Shown here: piece by piece, positions 33,783 through 47,486 of the stretch | Layout of the letters: each line of letters starts with the position of its first letter | Position numbering within the stretch: position 1 is the stretch's first letter | Assembly: GCA_030407085.1 (NCBI GenBank) | Contig: CM059583.1 | Span: 209,682,001-209,746,000, forward strand | From: Trichopria drosophilae | Taxonomy: Eukaryota > Arthropoda > Insecta > Hymenoptera > Diapriidae | Direction: 5' to 3' | Length of the DNA: 64,000 bases | Made by a program: the position numbers and the translations under genes | Notes under the pieces: generated by a model | The model's database searches: none | Told to the model about the DNA's origin: nothing | Seen by the model: only the letters and a program-made list of their open reading frames with translations

Positions 33783-36339
33783 TGAGGAAATGATGACTTT
33801 ATGTACACGAAGCATATATTTAACATATTATTAACAGTTGAAAATTAGAATACGATTTTTCGACCATGTGAAAGTATAATGTATTTTTATCACGAACGGT
33901 CCCAATAACTAGAAATTAAATAATACGATTTGGAACGGAAATGGATTGAAGATTGCATCGAATAGATTCATTTTAACGTTTTTGAATGCACATTACTAAT
34001 TATTTTAATTCCTGCGAATCCATAATCCTTATACAGTGAAGAAGAATTCACAGAAAGAAGATTACTAATTCGAATCCATGCATATACCCAAAAATAATAT
34101 TGTTGGAATAAAAAAACAAAATCATCGGTTCTAAATGAATTTTTTGTTGGTCTGCATAGTAATAATCTAGTCTTAAATTCGAAATGGGTATCCAAATATA
34201 ACACCGTTTAAAGCAATAAGTTTTGTACTTAAAAACATGTAAGATTGAACATTTGAAATTATCAAAAATTGTTGTTCAGTTAAAAGTAATAAAAATTAGA
34301 ATACGACTCATGCCCCGCAAGTGGTTAAAAATTGTTGGTGAGCTATCCTCGACATTTCCAACCTCTAGTACCTTATCTCCTGATGAAAACCCTCGAGTAA
34401 ATACTATTTTCAGGTAACTCCGAACATTTTTACAAAATTGGTCCGTCATATTGGATCCGCCATTCTAATTACCAAAAACTGACTTCGGATTTGGAATTAC
34501 CAACCTGAAGAACATTAAAAACAATATGTACTTGAGTTCCTCGTTATAGTTGCTGAAAAATATGGGAATTTGGCAGCCTTTTACTCTGGGATGATTCGGG
34601 CTGATCTGCTCGATCATTGTGCTCCACTGTTTGTCATCATACAGATACTATATCTAATGTTTCTCATAACAAAGGAGAAAATCTCGGCAATATTTTCTTG
34701 CGCTATTACACCGTCTTGCTATACTGTGTATCACTTGTTGTCTCCCAATATTCGACATTTACGCACCAATCTTCCGGTTCAGATTGAGAATTTATTACTG
34801 TTTATTGAATAATAACTCATCAAGAGAGGCCTTTAGGAATCGAAGTCATTTACAGAAGATATATACGTAGGTTCTTCCTCGTTCGATTCTTTATATCATT
34901 TTTTCAACATCTCAAGACTATTGGTTTTATAGCTTAATGCTTACTAATGACCTACTATTTTCATAAATAGCTAAATACACGATAAAAATATATTGAAAGA
35001 ATCAACGGCAGATGGAATAAGAGTTTTTCTATAGAAATATTGACATGCGTTCATAGATATTTAAGAGGTATCTTTACGTCATAATTTAGATGTCCATTGC
35101 TCTCCAGGCAGCATCAGAAGCACGATTCACTATTCCGAAAAACCATCAGTTGTCTTGAAACTATCTTTGTTAAGTTCACCAATCTTCTTTATAACACAAT
35201 TAGTACGCCTGCTGAGCCATTATAAAATCATATGCAGGAAAACGGATTTATACAAGGTATTAGGATTTAGAAAGAATATATTTATAAAAAGGTAATTATT
35301 GCAAAATATGATCCAGTACTTATAGAAATATTCATGATGGAATTTATTATAGAACTCGGTCTTCTATCAGAGAAACATACATTTGAGTCCAACAAAGCGT
35401 GAATTTAGCAGTTCAATTTCATTTTTACCAATGAATTGTTAAGTTTTTGATTGTCTTATCCTTAATAAATATTTCTGGAACCTCAAGTGTTGGGGATAAT
35501 ACGTGATACAAAGATCCAAGTTGAAGAGACCTCTTTTTGACAAACCATTACGTAATATATTAATGTAGTAACCCGTGGATTGTCAAGTTTCTTTTGTGTG
35601 GTGAGGAAATGAAGACATTTATGTTGGGCTATAATGATGTGCCAGTGGGAAATACCACTTTTCATAATGCCATTGCACAATAATATTGGACCTTTTGGTG
35701 TCAAACATTTTGAACAGGGTTTAAGTTGCTTTCTCGTGTAGCTGATTAAAATTGATTTCATACTCATATTATAATTAACAAACCGATGTCTGAATATGGC
35801 TCAAAACTAAGTTAATTTGTTGCAGGTTAAGGAATACAAAAATAACTTATTTAAATACCACTTTAGTTGTTCAGAACCTACAATTGATGATGTCGCACCG
35901 TATGGTCAAAATCGGAAACCCCAGTGATCAACCTGCATTCGCGTCTAACTGATAGTAATGCCTTAGTTGTTGATTATGTGTCATTATAGTATTTCCGTCC
36001 TATTGCATTAATATAGTTTGTGTAATATATTATAACTCTTCGTCACTTTTTCCTTCCTAACCGTAGAATCCTTCAATTGAGAATTCTCAGAGCATTATGA
36101 ATGGCTACGTATTGATGACCATATGCGTGACCTATTTGAAATGTTGCGTGTACAACACTTGAAATACAATAGGTGCTCGTGGTAATTGCACAAAAAATTC
36201 CCCTTTTCAGTTTGTGATCTTTGTTAGTAGTACGTATATCAGGTGACGTTTTTCCGGTATTACCCTTTTTTCACCTTATTATACATCGAAGAACAAATCA
36301 CGACTCTGGAAAGCTTTTATGAAAGTTACGTTTTATTAG
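33783..36339. other. AT-rich DNA, no gene recognised
   Basis: It contains a fragment of the dispersed repeat at 34430-34480 (GTCCGTCATATTGGATCCGC). A slightly GC-richer stretch at 34560-35800 has short open frames on both strands without a motif I recognise. It may be a decayed transposon. Confidence 0.4.
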
Positions 36340-36445
36340 ATTAATAATGATAATAATAATATGTCTTTATTGGCCAACAACATAAGTTTACATTATGTAC
36401 ATGGCCACATGTATAATGCCAAAAGGTGAGTCACAGCTTGAGAAG
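36340..36445 (-). mobile_element. Probable LINE 3' end with (TTATTA)n tail
   Basis: Read on the minus strand, CATGTGGCCATGTACATAAT and GTTGGCCAATAAAGACATA lead into a TTATTATTATCATTATTAA tail. An AATAAAGACATATTATTATT end is typical of insect non-LTR retrotransposons. Only the terminal ~100 bases are visible. Confidence 0.45.
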
Positions 36446-39400
36446 TTGTTTTACAGATTGATTCTATAATCAGGATACGAAATATATATACATAATTGTA
36501 GAACGTATGTAAACATGAATAAGTGAGTAGTATAAATGAGTTAGTGATTAAATTTAATGTTTTTTTTAAAATAGAAATAGTTTATTTTTATAAATGAAAA
36601 GAATGTCTTTAATTGATAAATCTTTTTTCGACACTTAAATCTTATCTGACCAGATCTGTCGAGTAAGAATCATTAGGGTATTGTATAACTTACGTAAGTT
36701 TCAGACATAAATCTTTACCCTAATATTATTATTAAATAGGTTTTACATTTTATACCGATCGAACATTTCAAGAATGCAATGCCCAACGTCGTATTTGTGC
36801 CTGGCAGTGCGTTTGGAAGAAATGGACCTCTTGAATGTGGTCTACGAATATTTTTTGGTAACTATAATTATGTCCTCTTAAATATTACTTGTTTGAGAAT
36901 TATATAATTTCATAGTTGAAGCTACTAAAGAGCTTGGGAAGACCGCTACATGATGAGACTTCGAAATGTCTTAATTTATTCAGTGGTAAGTTTTCAACTT
37001 GAATTATTTTATAAAATTTAACAACATTTAGAACATTTATTGCTAATTATACGTAATATAATTATAGAAGGTATTCTAAAAACTGTATTATTCGGATCGC
37101 AGCCATTTATTGCGCAACAATAAGTTAAAAATGTGTATATATTATGAATGGGCATTGTAGAAGGATAAATTCTAGTATGTTTACATTTCTGTGGTTAAAA
37201 GGTATAAGAGCATAACTGGCATTTTCATCCAATATCAGATAACACACGATTTGTGTATAATTAGTAATACTCTTCAAACTAATCTAGCTGTCAGTATTTA
37301 GAAAGTGATCTTTAACAAAATCGCATAATTGCACTTTTGGCAATGAAAAATCCGCACAATCGCATAATCGTATTCAAATTAAGAAAAGACGTTCACAAAA
37401 TTCAAATTAATATTTTGGAATAAAATATTGAATTTATATTTTTTAAGAAAAATGAAACTTTAATACTTAAATTTGCACATATGTTATAAAATAGAAGTTG
37501 AAATGAATTAAATACCTCCTAAAAAGTTCTTGGGTACGCTTATTATTATCAATATGAAATGCCATTTTGAATATTAAAAATTAGATTCCACATTCCTATT
37601 TAGCAATTCGAAAAATCCTGATTAGATATTTTTGTAAGAATTTGAAATCGTTTTCTTCTTTATTCTTTAATCTTCAAGCAATCAATTTCAAGTGTTATCA
37701 AATATCTCCGCTAACCAATTATATTACCAAAAATACGATTTTACGCCTCTGTTTATTTATAATAACTATGAACTTCTAAAGTTTAAGCATCATTTTAATT
37801 AAAAATGTAGAAAATCTTAATTTGTTACTTATTACTATAGTGGCTGCTTGATTGAAAGAGTTAATTAATAATTCCATTAGAAAATAATCGTGGCACTGCA
37901 AATATTCTGTATAGATAAGTATGAGTACTTTCTAGTAAGATAGTTGTAGTGGTGCGATGTAGATAATCCATAACTATAGGAACTATGATAAATTGTAACA
38001 ATGTGCTCGACTACTTATTATATAGTTTGACTGTACGAAAACTATCTAAGATTCAGGAAACTAGGAAAACTGCATTAAGACAAATTGTAGAAAAATTTAA
38101 TCTATATTTCCGAATAAGAAGTTATCTTTTATGTCTTGAAGTTCTCAAATTGGGGATAAAATTATAATTTTTAAAATAATGATTAATCAAAATGATGTGC
38201 GCATTATACATACAAGAATATTAAAATCATATTAAAGATGCCCGAAACCCGTACACATATGCAATATTAGTATAGTGTCTCGTGACGTGATGGTTTTATG
38301 ACCAAATGAAAATCCATTTTTATAATGGGAGCCACTAACGCGAGAAATAGAGCCCATAGGGCCGCGGCGGCACCTGGTGATAACTAGCCTAACTAAACCT
38401 ATTGAAATTCTATACAAGCTCTGCATAGATTTATCATTTATTTCTCATGGTTTAACTAGGCACATAATAAAATAGTTTTACTAAATAGATTTAAGATAGT
38501 ACAGGCATTTACGAATTTAGTCGAAATAACTGTCTAGTTACTATACCTAGTGTTACGTGACAATTTTCTACATGGGATACAACTAATTCATTATCTATTA
38601 GATATTTCTAATAATGTTAAAGTATTACTTTATAAACAATAAATGAAGAATGTGAGTGTTGAACAAATTTAAATGTCAAAATAGAAATATAAGGTGCATA
38701 TTACGCCCAAAAGATATTTATTTTATATTCCTAAGGGTTGCAATGGTGGCCCCTGTATGCTTATGGTTTTCATATATTAGTATAGATATAATGTTTTACA
38801 TTCATATATGAAACAGAGATTTAAATATTTTGAGCAATTTGTACAAAGTAAATTCAATCTACAAGCTAAAAAATCGATAACAAGCAGGACAATACATAAA
38901 ATTATATATCAATATTTTCAATATATCAATATATGTTGATGGCTAACAACATAGCATGAAACATTTAAACATGAAATGAAAAGATTTCGTTCTTTTCCTG
39001 CATACTGAGCGTATAATTAAAATTTCTTTTGCATTATTTTTTTTACGATTAGTTGCATTAACTTATTGATAGTGCGGTTTTTAAATAACAAACTTAAATG
39101 TTTTAAGCAATTAAAATTGATATGACCAAAAATAATATATCCTGCATTATTACTGATTTTTTAAAATATATGTTAATTTTGTTAACTGTATAAATATTTA
39201 TACAAAACAGTATATTTAAAATAAACATCAATTATTCAAATTATTAATGAATAATAAATTATCGCTTTTTCAGGATTCAAACCCGGTTCTTAATTACGTA
39301 AATTTAGCGTTTAAGTTACTTCTTTTCTTTGAAATTACCCCTAAACTGAATGAATTAGGTTAATGTATATTTTTGAACTTTGCGATATTCTGTCTCGGGT

Positions 39401-40280
39401 TTGGAATCTATCAATGATTCTTGTTTGCTTATAGAGGAGGGAATGTAGTAAATTCCGGGGTCAATTCTGTTTTCCTCCCAGCACGGTAAATATAAGGTCG
39501 TTCGATTAAAAATAGACTTTTACCCCGTGCGTATAGTTACAAAAAAATATTGTAATATTATCAGTGAAGTAAAAATCGCCATTATCAAGCGAAGAAAGAA
39601 GCATTTTCTTTTATGATTTTCGAAAAACTTCGATCGAAATTTTTGTTTATTTCAGACATATTTTTAGTGAAAAGTTCAGTCCTTTTTTATGAGAGTTCAG
39701 TAAGAATCCGTAGTAATGATATAAAATCCCCTTTGAATTTAGAAAAGTTCGGGAATTTAAGACGAGTTTTTCTATAGAAATTAGATTCTATAGAATTGCA
39801 AACAAAATTTACACGTAATTACATATAATTTTACATCATTTTTGTCTCTATACAATTGTATATAAATGTTGTTAAAAAAGTATGACAACCAAAAAGTATT
39901 ACTAATATTTAACGGTGCTCATATAAATCATCTTACTAAATACAACATTTTTGGAAAGTTCATCAGCATTATAAGCCCATTTTGACGTTCTGGTGTTTTT
40001 GTGGATAAATGTAAAAAAATACTAAAAAATTTTATTTTATTAAATTTATATATGATTATATACGAACGTATATTATTATATACAATCATATAATCCTAAC
40101 TCCAATTATATACAATCGTATGTAAGTAATTCAATCACAATAATAAACTTAGTCAGAGAATTTAATAGCTATATTGACCTGAGAATGTAAAGATTTAAAG
40201 TTGTTTTAACGAAATTAATCATTTTATTTTTTTTTATTCGCAACTTTTCTAATACCATATATTGGAAAAGCAGCGTTTTA
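36446..40280. other. AT-rich DNA, no gene recognised
   Basis: No coding exon or RNA gene was found. A small GC-richer patch at about 38330-38395 (GGGCCGCGGCGGCACC) has no clear identity. TATATAC/GTATATA-type palindromic words cluster at about 40045-40120. Confidence 0.4.
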
Positions 40281-40510
40281 CACACTTTTTTTGAAACTCG
40301 GGTAGAAATAGCCCGAATAGATATCAGGTCCCACCCAGGATCATGTCCCGGTCAGTAACCCGATCGTACATATTTCTTTGACTGTAATTCAACCGGGTTT
40401 GCCTGATCAAAACAGGTCAGAAAACCCGAGCCAATTCCGAATGCAAGCGGGGTAACCCAGCTGGATTTGGGCTAAAGCCCAGTTTTAAATTATTGTACCC
40501 GCTAAGTGTT
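40281..40510. repeat. CCCGGGT-word repeat, probable MITE
   Basis: A GC-richer block with repeated ACCCGG/CCCGAG words on both strands (ACTCGGGTAGAAATAGCCCG, AACCGGGTTTGCCTG, AAACCCGAGCC). The ends are not defined. Confidence 0.3.
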
Positions 40511-41215
40511 TCCAGAAACCCCAAAAAATTACAATTAATTGAAAAGTGAGAAAGAGATAATATTTCCCTAGTCAATGATCTCATTACATCTTAATTTGAT
40601 CCATATTACTATAAAAAAAATACTTTCGACTTTTTTCTGTTTTCACAGTGTCTCTTCTAGCTTTTACAAATGGGCAATATTTGGTTAAAGAGTTTTGTGC
40701 CGAATCTAAAATGATGATAATTTTTGTGAACAAGATTGGTTTTCGTTAGGTAGTTGACCATAAATAAAAATCTTTATTAATTTTTCGAAGTGAATTTCAA
40801 CCTCGTTCTATTATGGTAATACTTTTTTTAGTATTGCATTCTAAGTGCACCGCGCTTTCCACTTGTAAGGTTCCTTTATTTATTTTTGATCATTTTTTAA
40901 ACTAAAGATAGACATAATATTGTATTCAACATTTTCTCGACTATATTATGAAAATAATAGAAGATAGTTATTGTTATGTTGTCAGGAATAATTTAGCGGT
41001 TCATATAAATCGCTAATATAGAAGACAATATTTTTCTGTAGCATATGTATATTTTTAATACAATGATTTTTCAGTGTGTTAAACATGAAAACTCTTTGTC
41101 CCGTCGTTGAACCATGCAAGCACAGGACTAGAGCGCTCAACCGGCGCGTGCTCTAACAAAAACATTTCCTGTAAATAAACTATAATAATTTATAATATTA
41201 AAATTAATTATATAT

Positions 41216-41535
41216 TGTAAATCTCTTAAAGTGATTTTTCATCCATCTTCCACTTTAACTAAAGTGAAACTTTGACTACAGAAAAAACGACATTTCCACT
41301 TTTATTTCGTCAAATCTAACCTCTGAATAGACGTTTCTCCTTAAAGAAGCCAAAATTATTTTAAACAAAAGTGTATGACTGTCGCACTGAAAACCAAGAG
41401 AAAACAGCGCAAATGAGGTTTGAGGTATAGAACCTGTCGACCAAACATCACTTTAAGAAAAGGTGGCTGAATACTGACTTCTTTAAAGTGAAATTTCATT
41501 ACATTAAAGTCGATTTCACCTTAAGAGAATTTACA
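41216..41535. mobile_element. 320-bp MITE, TGTAAATCTCTTAAAGTGA ends
   Basis: The left TGTAAATCTCTTAAAGTGA is matched by the inverse of TCACCTTAAGAGAATTTACA at the right. The arms share CACTTTAA/TTAAAGTG words spaced through the element. It is non-coding. Confidence 0.6.
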
Positions 41536-42239
41536 TTGTAGTATCTTAGAAGTGGTTGAAACTTTAATTTATTTATAAATATAATTGTTTTCTATCAACT
41601 AACGAAATATTTTGCAAACGAAAATAAAAATTATTGCAGTACCTACAATATATCATTAACTTACAAAAAAGAATTTATTAACTTTGGTCGATTGGTTGCA
41701 GGGAAATACATTTGAAAAAGAAAGTTCTTAAAGTGTTTATTTGTTTGTAACAAATTAACTAGTTAATATATGGCCGTACAATTTACCACTATTATAACTT
41801 AGTTTTTATGTATTAGTTTCCGAAAATTACGAACCTTGGAAAATTCAGTGCCCACTTCAGAAAGCCTTACTCAAATCGAATATGACTAAAAAGTGCCCGA
41901 TTGTGTTGCCTTCTTAACTACTTTAGAATCCCCTAAACAACTTGCATACAAAATATACGATAATTCAATCTTAAATTGCCTTATTATACTCGTATGATTA
42001 AAAATAATATAAAATATTCAATTGCTGAAATTGATAAATTATTATACCAAAACAGATGTCTAAATAATTATGAGAATATTATCTCTGTCTCATTTTTGAG
42101 CTCAAACATATACTGTCGTTGAATCATGATATCTCAGTCGAAATTTTGTTCATTAATTACAATTTTTTAGAAGCACAATTTTTTTGTGCAAATTTTAAAC
42201 GGTTTTAAACAATTTTAAACGGTAAATCTTCGAAGACTG

Positions 42240-42920
42240 CGTCACATCGAAAAATTATTTTTGATATGGTTTCCGACTTATTTTGGGTCGCTGATTACGA
42301 ATCTGATAATAGAAATTGGCGGTCGGCCATATCTCGGCCGCTATCTCCAAAAAACTGATTTTTTTGTAGTTTTTTTAATTTATATCGAAAAATACAAATC
42401 GAATGAAAAACTATTTCAAAACAAAAAGTTTAGAGCGGAAGATTCTGTATAAAGGATATGCGATGTCCCACCCAGATTTGTTCATATTCCATTACTTTTC
42501 CCACAGAATATAAAGGTACAGGGACGAAATCTATCGCCATGTCTTGTATATAACCTAAGTAACGATAGAAAATTCATTTTCTAGTTTAATGTTATCAATA
42601 CAATTGTTATTAATTGAGTTTTTCGACTAAACTCACTTTTGTGCAAACTATACAAGTGCTTTTAATATGGATTTACTTATAAAGGATTTTATGTCGTTGA
42701 TTACGAATCTGGCATTAGTTTTACTGAATTAAAAATGGCGGATTTAATATCCAGGACCAAATTGTTAATAATACCAACATTTGAATAAAATTTGTCATTC
42801 GGAGGTTTTCAAGGGTGGTGCTTATAAATCCGATTCGACATTTTTAATCAGCGACCCCCCCCCCCCGTAACACATTGTTTTGAATGGTGACATTTTAAAA
42901 TTTGTTGTATTGAATCAGGC
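42240..42920. repeat. Dispersed ATGGCGGA-type repeat, degenerate copies
   Basis: Two partial copies: 42260-42340 (GGTCGCTGATTACGAATCTG then AAATTGGCGG) and 42690-42900 (GTCGTTGATTACGAATCTGG then AAAATGGCGGATTTAATA). Other fragments occur at about 6360-6490, 17340-17480, 17700-17830, 34370-34480, 53660-53790 and 63080-63260. This is a high-copy family without visible coding capacity. Confidence 0.6.
42855..42866. repeat. C12 homopolymer
   Basis: Twelve consecutive C bases, the longest C run in an otherwise AT-rich window. Confidence 0.95.
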
Positions 42921-43170
42921 AATTTGAATTTAGTAAAACTAACTCCGAATTCGTAATCAGTGACGCCAAAAAATCTAGTCTATTGGATTTTGATAAATTC
43001 GTTCGTTATTTTGAATTTTTGTAAACCGACTTTAACTTCGCAATCCGCGACAAAAACGTGATAGTATAATAATATTTTTGTGAAAATCTGTTCAACCGAA
43101 AAATGTAAGCTGTAAAGGGTTAAACGTGTCGATTCTAAGAATCGTTTAAAACGCGTGTGAAAAATGGCAT

Positions 43171-43445
43171 ATCAAAAAGATTTTTTTGATACACGTGTCC
43201 GTAAAGTAGACATTTTACGGACTCCTTTTAGTCCGTAAAGTGTGATTTTACGGTCTGATCTCTGCACTTTACGGACTAAATACAGTCGGTAAAGTGCCTA
43301 CTTTGCGAACAGTATCAAAAAATAGTGTTCGCTCCTCGGCCGTAAAACTTTACGACCTCGTTTGGAGATTGTGAGATCCTCGGACGTACAATCTCCACTC
43401 GGTCCGTAAAATTGAACTTTACGGCCTAGGACCGAAAAGTACTAT
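43171..43445. repeat. Inverted TCCGTAAAGT repeat cluster
   Basis: TCCGTAAAGT or its reverse complement occurs about eight times. Arms at about 43183-43240 and 43260-43325 are inverted copies ending in TTTTTGATAC. A second part (43335-43440) repeats the word with GGAGATTGTGAGATCCTCGG. It is probably one or two small foldback elements. Confidence 0.5.
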
Positions 43446-43849
43446 TAAACGGACATGGACAAGCTATTTCCAATTGTTCTCTAAATCTTAAATACACCGT
43501 GTTTATCCCACAGGTTAAAATTTAAACGTTTCTTAATCATCGATCGATCAGGTTTACGGGTACAACTAATTCGGTATACTATTCTTTCGAGAAACTACCA
43601 CTTTAAGCACTAGTGGCATAATGTACTCTTCACAAATTTTCGTACTGTTCGGCACGAATTTTTACTGAACTGTAAAACAATTACCGAAGCCAGGTATTAC
43701 TGAGGTGTGTTGTTTCAAATTGTTATGACCACTTTTTTTATTTTTGACAAATTGTTATAGGCGTCGTCTGTAATGGTTGCCTGGTCCATAAATTTTCGAA
43801 AACAGCACATTATAATCGGGATCGATGATTTTTGAAAATGATTGGTGAA

Positions 43850-45350
43850 GCGAAGCGAAGGGTAGGTATTGGGAGTGCCGAATCGATCGGTCGACTATGT
43901 TGTCGTCAATTAGTATTTCCGCGTTCCAAGTAAGAACTATATAGTTTGGTGGGTTAAGCAGTTGGCTTGGCGGTCAGCTGCCGCGATGTTTATATTCGTC
44001 GTTGATGACGACGTTGAGCGGTCGACCCGTTCGGTGGCGTTGCCGACTTGCGACAGTTGGTCTGCTTTCTGTCTCGGTCAGTTCTTCGCTGCCTGCTGAC
44101 CGCGGCAGATTAATCGCTAAACAAAGGGGCGACTGTCGCTATCGATATAGTGCTGACTAATCGACGACGAAACACGCGTGCGGGGTGCGCCTGAAGATGT
44201 CATCAGTCTCGAAACTTGCCAGTAGCTTTACTATACGATACCGGTTTCTCATTCATTGCTAACATCCCAACTATCGTTTTGGATCCATCAACATCCCACG
44301 TGAACTTGATGTTTCGAAAAGCGGCGATAATGGATGTCCACTCGAAAGTGAGACCTTGACAGAACGATCGTAGAATTGGCACTTTCCGGTAGCATCATTC
44401 TGCCATCCCGAGGACGGATGTCACCATCTAAGATTGCTCAAAAATTCTCCGTAACCGGTGAGTGACCGGCCCTCGCATTATTTACCTTATTCATAAACTC
44501 CGGCTTTTTTTTCCGTCCAGCTTTTTTCGGAGCAGCTTCGCCGAACGAAGAAAGCTCGGGTAAGGTTACATATCTGGCTTTTCGTCGTTCCCACGTTGTT
44601 GGCGGGAAAATACCGCGATTATTTTTGAAGTAATGATAACAGCTACCCAGCCACACGCAGCTGAGCTTAAGCAAAGGCGCCGGCGCGGCGCTAGTCCCCC
44701 CTTGTCCAACTAGATCGCTCTTAACAGCTCTTAACTTTCCTCTTATATTCCCTCGAGTCGATATCAATAAAAAGCCCTCTTTTGCCAATGAAAACTGATC
44801 AAGAAACAGACCTTGCTCGGATTTACATGCTTTCTTACTCCATTTCGGTCAATCAAGCGAGTCACGATATCCGACATCGTCATCGTCCCTGACAGAATTG
44901 TAAAAATATAAATACTATTAGAGGTTTCCGCGTATGTTGGCACCAACCTGCAAATGCAATTTTAACAAAGTTAACGACACGCGGAATGTAAAAATAATTG
45001 AATAGTAGGCGCCGATACACCAGGGACATTTTTTTGGAAAATACAATGGTATTTTATGCAACATTTCATAGCGTAGTCAAATCTGAAATCGTAATAATAA
45101 TCGGTTCGTTTTGGAGGCGCACAATGCCAAGCATTATGACGCCCCCGTTTCGTTGACTTGTTTCCAATAATGAATGCACAGAAATTCGTCACTTGATATG
45201 CCGGCATGCCAAACCCCGCACTCTTCCTACCCTAATGTAGTTACTAACCTAAACTAACCAACAGTATTTGGACTACGTCGCGTCTTAGTATACTGGCGCC
45301 AAAACGACGAGTGCCAAAAGAGCGGCGCTAACTTACCCTACGTAGAATTC
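43850..45350 (+). promoter_or_regulatory. GC-richer island, candidate promoter and first exon
   Basis: About 1.5 kb clearly richer in G, C and CpG than the DNA on both sides. TCAGTT at 44078-44083 fits the arthropod initiator (A at 44080), and AGATT sits at +28 to +32, where a downstream promoter element belongs. Downstream at 44458 is a strong donor, ACCG/GTGAGT. An ATG at 44418 is open up to that donor (MSPSKIAQKFSVT). Together these fit the 5' exon of a plus-strand gene with a long first intron, but no later exon is recognisable up to 64 kb. The protein start is a guess. Confidence 0.35.
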
Positions 45351-46630
45351 CCTAAATCTTTAGATAATATACTCACAAGCGGAAATGAGATTTTTGAATG
45401 TCGCTAAGATTAAAAAAGAATCTGTAACTTTTTACTACTGCTTTCTTCAGTGGTTGACGAAATGAAAAATTCAACTGATTAATTTGGATAATAATTTTAA
45501 TAGTTACACCTGAATTATTATGTTGTTGTATAACAAACGTTAGAAAACGATTAGTAACATCAACAATTCAAAATACTGTCGGGAATAATCTTGGAATTAC
45601 ATAAGACAATACGGGCCACCGAAGATCATCAATTAATGGGAATAATTGTAGATGGTTACTATTATCTATGTTCATTTCTATGGTAGTAAGTGGACACTAT
45701 TTTATGGTCTAGTAAGAAACGAGTGTTGTAAATTTTAAAACGAAATAAGGGGGCATTTTCACTACCATGCTTGAAGGACTCCTGGAAACTATGAATAGCT
45801 ACTCACTTCAAACACTAATGTTAATTGTAACTTTCTTATTGCATCATTACTAAGTAATATTCTCTAGAATTTGATAATAATTGAAGATAGTAACTCTCAA
45901 ATGTTTAAAGGACCATTGCTTTAAATACCATCTGCTTAAATAAACATTAAATGGATAATATTTGCTACTCAATCATTAAGTTTCAATAAACATTATATAA
46001 CAATCAATAATCAACAATAAAAATTATGCAACAGTAGATATTACATCTTAAAAAATAACATTTCAACGGTTTTTCGTAAAACGGCCCAAAGAAAAGATGT
46101 TTGTTTTGTGATGTATCTAGGTGTTTGTATGTCACAAAAGTCATCATTTATTCATAAAAATTTTTATTGAAAAATTATACTATTACACCCACCGAAGCTT
46201 GCAGATATTTTTAAAGTAATAACAGTAATACAACAGAATTAGTTTAGTATATTATTCTAAGAAAAGGTCCTTTGATTTTTGTTTATAACGTCGAAATTTT
46301 TCACTATTAATACAATTGTTGTTTTGAAAAATAACGGAAGCTAAGTGTCGTGTAACAGACTTATTAACAATAATATTGATTAGAAACTATCCGAACATTA
46401 TTAAATTAAATCTTCATACAAGGATTACCTAATAATTATATCATATTGAAGTAATTAAATAACAACACTAACACCATTGAAAGATTTTTTAGGGAGAAGG
46501 ACGAAATTTTGCAATAATCTTGTTTCAAATTTTCAAAGTATTTCTCTTCTAGCCATAAATACATCTGCAGAATTCAGAATTCTTAAAAAATTCTTTACAC
46601 TTTATTAAAAAAAAACACAATGTCAAGAAA
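45351..46630. other. AT-rich DNA, nothing recognised
   Basis: No gene or repeat could be supported. Confidence 0.4.
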
Positions 46631-46631
46631 A

Positions 46632-46692
46632 AAATTCGAAACGCCGGGAGTTGAACTCGGGACCTTTCGGTTGTCCTATGCTCTACCAAAAA
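46632..46692 (-). repeat. tRNA-derived fragment (SINE or dead tRNA)
   Basis: On the minus strand, TTGGTAGAGCATAGGAC resembles a tRNA A box. It is followed by GGTCCCGAGTTCAACTCCC, close to a T-arm with B box. The anticodon stem does not pair and the acceptor stem is missing, so this is not a working tRNA. Confidence 0.4.
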
Positions 46693-46699
46693 TTGTCAA

Positions 46700-47486
46700 A
46701 AATGTCATCTTTTTCATGTCTAATATTTATGAATTTGAAAAAGTAAATGATTGTTTTATTATACATTTTACTTAACTTCCGTTGTTTGCTGTTTTTATAT
46801 TTGCGCTGTTATAATAATAAACATATGCAGTATCTAATCACTATTATTGGTAATTTCCGCGTAAAAGTAAAAAAGATTAAAACAAATCTTGAAAAAAAAT
46901 TATTTAATCCTTAGCGGCCACACAGGGTAACTCCCAACGATTGAAATCCGTTAATTATCAAAAAAGATTGATTATATTGCATAAATATAATTTCAGCAGT
47001 TCATATCATATGATTAACTGCTCTAGTTTAATGGCACTATATAAAATTTTTAATCCAATAAATTACCGGAAATGTAAATGCCCTAAAAGAATTAAAAAAC
47101 TGATTGTTTACATTTTGCATTTGTCAATTTGCGTTCCAGAAGTTGTATTAATCGTTACATTAATGAAAATTTATTTACTGTAAACTAACGTTTGGTACGT
47201 CCAACGAATTCCTTCATTGCCGGCAATTACGTGTTACGTCACATTTAATTCGTCGTGCGTATCGGATTCAATTTGAGTTGTCTACACATTGCAGTTCCTA
47301 CAGTGTTGTATGACTTATTATCACATTGCAGTTCATAATTTAAAGTAGAAATCAAAATATTTCCAATACTTCTTTTTAAAAAAATAATTTTATTAACTGA
47401 GTATGGTTTTTAATCTACAAATTAACTATAAAGTTACCATGGATGGTAGTATTTTTGGTTTCCGATCTTATCGTGCAACGATTATG
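46700..47486. other. AT-rich DNA, nothing recognised
   Basis: Only a short open frame (46941-47183) without motifs. Confidence 0.4.

Noticed and set aside
35483..35767. 94-codon minus-strand frame (KPCSKCLTPKGPILLCNG...)
   Set aside because: I tested it by eye against the general piggyBac transposase pattern and saw no catalytic or zinc-binding arrangement. Left unassigned.
41090..41160. tRNA-like stretch on the minus strand (TAGAGCACGC...GGTTCAACGAC)
   Set aside because: The A and B box resemblance is weak, and no cloverleaf stems could be paired by eye.
44438..44788. 116-codon minus-strand frame with a Lys-rich end (APKKAGRKKKPEF)
   Set aside because: It lies in a GC-richer island where long chance frames are common. 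There is no family match, and the promoter-like signals point to the other strand.
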